Below are positions 60,881 through 64,000 of a stretch of 64,000 bases of DNA, piece by piece. Origin of the DNA: Rhodococcus triatomae BKS 15-14. GTDB lineage: Bacteria > Actinomycetota > Actinomycetes > Mycobacteriales > Mycobacteriaceae. Every line of letters begins with the position of its first letter. Positions within the stretch are counted from its first letter, which is position 1. The position numbers and the translations under genes were made by a program. The stretch lies in the NCBI GenBank assembly GCA_000341795.1, contig AODO01000074.1:142213-206212 (forward strand), given 5' to 3'. The notes below the pieces were generated by a model. The model saw only the letters and a list, made by a program, of their open reading frames with translations. It was not told the DNA's origin and made no database searches.

Positions 60881-62428
60881 CTACTTCGCGGACTGGGGCG
60901 TGTAGCGGGCCTTCAGCTGGTGCTTGACCAGCTTGCCCGTGGGCGTGCGGGGCAGCGTGTCGGTGAAGTCGATGCTTCGGGGCGCCTTGTAGTGCGCGAC
61001 CCGCTCACGCACGTACTCCATCAGTTCGGCCGCGAGTTCCTCGCTGGGCTCGGTGCCCGGCTCCAGCTGGACGACCGCCTTGACCTCCTCGCCCATCTCG
61101 TCGTTCGGAACACCGATGACGGCCGCGTCGAAGACGAGCGGATGCAGCGTCAGTACGTTCTCGGTCTCCTGCGGATAGATGTTGACGCCGCCGGAGATGA
61201 TCATGAACGCGGCGCGGTCGGTGAGGAACAGGAACCGATCCTCGTCGAGATATCCGATGTCGCCGCTGGTGGTCCAGGTCGGATGGTCGGGATGCGTCGC
61301 CTCCTTCGTCTTCTCCGGCGCGTTGTGGTACTCGAACGGGTGCTCGTCACGTTCCCACCACACGGTGCCGATCTCGCCGGCCGGCAGCTCCACGCCGTCG
61401 TCGTCGCAGATGTGCACGATGCCGAGAACGCCGTCGTGGCCGACGGATCCGGGCTTCGCGAGGGCCTGCTCGCTGTTGATGAACGTGGCGCCCGACCCCT
61501 CGGTGGACGCGTAGTACTCCTGGATCACCGGACCCCACCACTCGATCATCGACCGCTTGACCTCCGGCGGGCACGGGGCCGCGGCGTGCACCGCGACCTT
61601 CATGCTGGAGACGTCGTACCGGTCGCGGACCTCGGCGGGCAGCTTCAACATGCGCACGAACATGGTCGGCACCCACTGGCTGGCGGTGACGCGGTACCGC
61701 TGGACGAGGTCGAGGGCCTGCTCGGCGTCGAAGCGGTCCATCAGGATGACGGTGCCGCCGACGGAGGTGATGGTGCCGACGAAGCGCAGTGGCGCAGCGT
61801 GATACAGCGGCGCCGGGCACAGGTAGACGGTGTCGGAGTCGAACCCGTACATCGGCGCGAACACCGCGGTGTACGGGTCGGGGGTGTCGTGCACCTGACC
61901 GCCGGTCAGCTTCGGCTTGATGCCCTTGGGACGACCGGTGGTTCCGGACGAGTACAGCATGTCCTGGCCGCGCGGCTGGTCGCTGAGCGGCGACGCGTCG
62001 TACGCGGCGAGGGCCTGCTCGTAGTCGGCGAAGCCGTCGAGTTCGCCGCCGAACACGAGCCTGTTGGTGACGTTCGGGAAGGCGTCGGGGGCGAGGTCGA
62101 TGGCGGCGGCGGCATCGGCGGAGACGACGAGGGTGCTCGCACCGCAGTCGTTGACGACGTACGCCGCCTCCGCGGGCGTGAGATGCCAGTTGACGACGGT
62201 GATGTAGAGCCCGGACCGCACGGCCGCCCAGTAGACCTCGAGCACCTTCAGGTCGTTTCCGGAGATCAGTGCGAGGTGATCGCCCGGCTTCGCGCCCGCG
62301 GCGCGCAGGTACTTGGCGAGGCGCGTGGACCGCTCGTCGAGCTCGCGATAGGTCAGCTGCTCGCCGGTGGCAGGCCGGATGATCGCCGGCTTGTCGGGCG
62401 TGCTGTCGACAAAGTTCCCCACGTACAC
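60881..62428 (-). CDS. Acyl-CoA synthetase (AMP-binding, FadD family)
   Basis: 515 residues. The loop YSSGTTGRPKG is at 159-169, YYASTEGSGATF follows as motif A5, TSGDIGYLDEDRF as motif A7, and the catalytic lysine is Lys499 in RTPTGKLVKHQL. It activates a carboxylic acid as acyl-CoA; the substrate is not evident. GTG 62428 follows CAGGAGG. It lies downstream of the acyl-CoA dehydrogenase on the same strand after 113 bases that contain an operator-like dyad, so it may have its own promoter. Confidence 0.88.
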   Translation of the reverse strand: MYVGNFVDSTPDKPAIIRPATGEQLTYRELDERSTRLAKYLRAAGAKPGDHLALISGNDLKVLEVYWAAVRSGLYITVVNWHLTPAEAAYVVNDCGASTLVVSADAAAAIDLAPDAFPNVTNRLVFGGELDGFADYEQALAAYDASPLSDQPRGQDMLYSSGTTGRPKGIKPKLTGGQVHDTPDPYTAVFAPMYGFDSDTVYLCPAPLYHAAPLRFVGTITSVGGTVILMDRFDAEQALDLVQRYRVTASQWVPTMFVRMLKLPAEVRDRYDVSSMKVAVHAAAPCPPEVKRSMIEWWGPVIQEYYASTEGSGATFINSEQALAKPGSVGHDGVLGIVHICDDDGVELPAGEIGTVWWERDEHPFEYHNAPEKTKEATHPDHPTWTTSGDIGYLDEDRFLFLTDRAAFMIISGGVNIYPQETENVLTLHPLVFDAAVIGVPNDEMGEEVKAVVQLEPGTEPSEELAAELMEYVRERVAHYKAPRSIDFTDTLPRTPTGKLVKHQLKARYTPQSAK

Positions 62429-62443
62429 GAGCGCCTCCTGATG

Positions 62444-62467
62444 TGAACGTCAATTCTCAGTCGTTCA
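62444..62467. promoter_or_regulatory. Inverted repeat upstream of the acyl-CoA synthetase gene
   Basis: TGAACG (62444-62449) and CGTTCA (62462-62467) are perfect arms with a 12-base AT-rich centre, starting 16 bases before the GTG. The size suits a TetR-type fatty-acid regulator; no such gene is adjacent. Confidence 0.4.
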
Positions 62468-62541
62468 TACCTCAGAAGACGCTCGTGTGGGTCGTTTCCC
62501 AGCCAAATGACCTACCCGGTCGAAAGCTGGCCGCCACCGCC

Positions 62542-64000
62542 TCAGAACCAGGCCGGGTCCACCTCGAGCAGGGTCCGGTCGAGACTGTCGAGCAGGTCCA
62601 GCTGCGGCCCCGTCCGGGGCAGCTCGTACCGGAAGAAGTACCGGGCCGCGGCCCGCTTGCCATCGTAGAAGTCGCCCTCGGAACCGTCGGCGGCGAGCAG
62701 CTGCTCCAGCCAGATCCACGCCACCACCATGTGCCCGAAGGCCTCCAGGTAGGTCGACGAGTTCGCGAGCGCGACCTCGGGATCGCCGGTGCCCCAGAGC
62801 TTTCCGGTGGTCGCCACGACCCGGCCGAGGACAGCGCCGAGCTGAGCCGCGTACTCGGCCGCCGCCCCGCCGACGCCGTTGGCCCGCTCGATCGTCTCCC
62901 CCATCGTCTCCGCCAGCAGCGCGAGGCCGGCTCCCCCGCCCATCGTGACCTTGCGACCGAGCAGGTCGAGTCCCTGGATACCGTGGGTGCCCTCGTGGAT
63001 CGGGTTCAGGCGGTTGTCCCGGTAGAACTGCTCGACGTCGTAGTCGCGGGTGTAGCCGTAGCCGCCGTGCACCTGGATGGCGAGGCTGTTCGCCTCCAGG
63101 CACCACTGCGACGGCCAGCTCTTGACGATCGGCGTCAGGGTGTCGAGCAACAGCGCGGCCCGCGAGGCGTCGTCACCGTCCGCCGTCTCCTGGTCGTCGA
63201 AGAGCTTCGCGCAGTACAGGCCGAGCGCCATCGCGCCTTCGACGTACGCCTTCTGCGCCAACAACATTCGGCGCACGTCGGCGTGCCGGTCGATCCGCAC
63301 CGGCGCGGACGCCGGATCCTTCTCACCCGCGGCACGGCCCTGGGTTCGGGTGGCGGCGTACTCGACGGACTGCAGGTAGCCCGCGTAGCCGAGAGAGATC
63401 GCGAGGAATCCGACGCCGATCCGGGCCTCGTTCATCATGTGGAACATGTAGGACAGGCCGCGGTTCTCCTCACCGACGAGGTAACCGACCGCACCGGCCC
63501 GGCCGCCCGGCGCGTGGGTGCCGTCGCCGAAGTTCAGCAGCGTGTTCGTGGTGCCCCGGTTGCCCATCTTGTGGTTGAGACCCACGAGGGTGACGTCGTT
63601 GCGCTCGCCCAGCGAGCCGTCCTCCTCGACCAGCTTCTTCGGCACCACGAACAGCGAGATCCCCTTGACGCCCGCCGGCGCGCCCGGCACCTTCGCGAGC
63701 ACCAGGTGGACGATGTTCTCGGTCAGTTCGTGGTCACCGCCGGAGATCCACATCTTGGTGCCGGTGAGCCGGTACGTGCCGTCGTCCTGCGGTACGGCCT
63801 TGGTCGTGATGTCGGCGAGCGAGGACCCGGCCTGCGGCTCGGACAGGCACATGGTGCCGAAGAACCGGCCCTCGAGCATCGGCCGCACGTAGGTGTCGAT
63901 CTGCTGCGGGCTGCCGTGCGCAACCAGCAGGTTCGCGTTGCCCACCGTCAGGAACGGGTACGACGACGTGCTCGCGTTGGCCGCCTGGAACCACGCCATC
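62542..64000 (-). CDS. Acyl-CoA dehydrogenase, FadE5-like (partial, N-terminus off the right edge)
   Basis: 486 residues are visible and the frame is open to the edge. The FAD/substrate region MCLSEPQAGSSLADITTKA, WISGGDHE, LNHKMGNRGTTN and the catalytic-loop region NPIHEGTHGIQGLDLLGRK are typical of the 600-residue FadE5-like group with a C-terminal extra helical domain. The Met at 63999 is internal to the family; about 110 residues should lie beyond the window. It should oxidise medium or long acyl-CoAs and probably works with the adjacent synthetase. Confidence 0.9.
   Translation of the reverse strand, partial: MAWFQAANASTSSYPFLTVGNANLLVAHGSPQQIDTYVRPMLEGRFFGTMCLSEPQAGSSLADITTKAVPQDDGTYRLTGTKMWISGGDHELTENIVHLVLAKVPGAPAGVKGISLFVVPKKLVEEDGSLGERNDVTLVGLNHKMGNRGTTNTLLNFGDGTHAPGGRAGAVGYLVGEENRGLSYMFHMMNEARIGVGFLAISLGYAGYLQSVEYAATRTQGRAAGEKDPASAPVRIDRHADVRRMLLAQKAYVEGAMALGLYCAKLFDDQETADGDDASRAALLLDTLTPIVKSWPSQWCLEANSLAIQVHGGYGYTRDYDVEQFYRDNRLNPIHEGTHGIQGLDLLGRKVTMGGGAGLALLAETMGETIERANGVGGAAAEYAAQLGAVLGRVVATTGKLWGTGDPEVALANSSTYLEAFGHMVVAWIWLEQLLAADGSEGDFYDGKRAAARYFFRYELPRTGPQLDLLDSLDRTLLEVDPAWF

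Noticed and set aside
1..64000. Prophage, insertion sequence or integrative element
   Set aside because: No integrase, transposase, phage structural gene, tRNA attachment site or flanking repeat was found; codon use is uniform.

Overview
The window is high-GC actinobacterial chromosome and most likely comes from a Rhodococcus or a close relative. The clues are a P450-reductase-ferredoxin fusion nearly colinear with P450RhF (CYP116B2), full steroid-ring degradation enzymes (KshA, KstD, HsaA, HsaC, HsaD), F420-type luciferase-like oxidoreductases, a WhiB protein and frequent GTG starts after GAAAGGA or GGAGG ribosome sites. I see no rRNA, tRNA, CRISPR array, phage gene, transposase or insertion sequence. 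Apart from the partial genes at the two edges, the region reads as a dense catabolic island followed by a cell-surface polysaccharide locus.

Region 1 (1-16.4 kb), uptake and oxidation of small molecules. A self-sufficient CYP116B P450 is followed by an MHS-type symporter and a PPOX-fold protein. Next is a six-gene leftward operon (SnoaL-like protein, two SDRs, flavoprotein dehydrogenase, MHS symporter, SnoaL-like protein) divergent from an IclR regulator. Then come an aromatic-ring monooxygenase with its own MHS symporter, a LysR regulator and a thioesterase.

Region 2 (16.4-45 kb), steroid and lipid catabolism. An HsaA-type oxygenase and KshA are divergently arranged; KshA overlaps a small cysteine-rich protein and is followed by an SDR. 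A TetR-controlled, internally duplicated YhgE/Pip-type membrane protein follows. Next are an F420-type oxidoreductase divergent from a TauD/TfdA dioxygenase plus SnoaL-like protein, and a secreted antigen-85-like esterase. A leftward cluster then reads IclR, HsaD, KstD, HsaA-like, HsaC, with a flavodoxin-like reductase and a VOC protein beyond a hairpin. After it stand an F420-type enzyme with a SnoaL-like protein, a FadD19-like ligase divergent from a ChsB1-like dehydrogenase, a second SDR, a secreted lipase with its TetR regulator, and an AlkA-type DNA glycosylase. Together these could open rings A/B of a 3-ketosteroid and activate and beta-oxidise a side chain.

Region 3 (45-56.5 kb), surface polysaccharide. 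A 1289-residue NTPase with two WD40 propellers faces a rightward operon: BcsA-like family 2 glycosyltransferase, acyltransferase-3/SGNH O-acyltransferase, GH26-like glycan hydrolase, UDP-glucose dehydrogenase, and a galU gene broken by an internal deletion. A WhiB-like gene follows. This looks like a synthase-dependent, uronate-containing, O-acylated polysaccharide locus.

Region 4 (56.4-64 kb). An Lrp/AsnC regulator is divergent from a fused indolepyruvate ferredoxin oxidoreductase. A 328-base gap with repeated hairpins separates it from a leftward acyl-CoA synthetase and an acyl-CoA dehydrogenase that runs off the right edge. Many convergent gene pairs are separated by strong hairpins.
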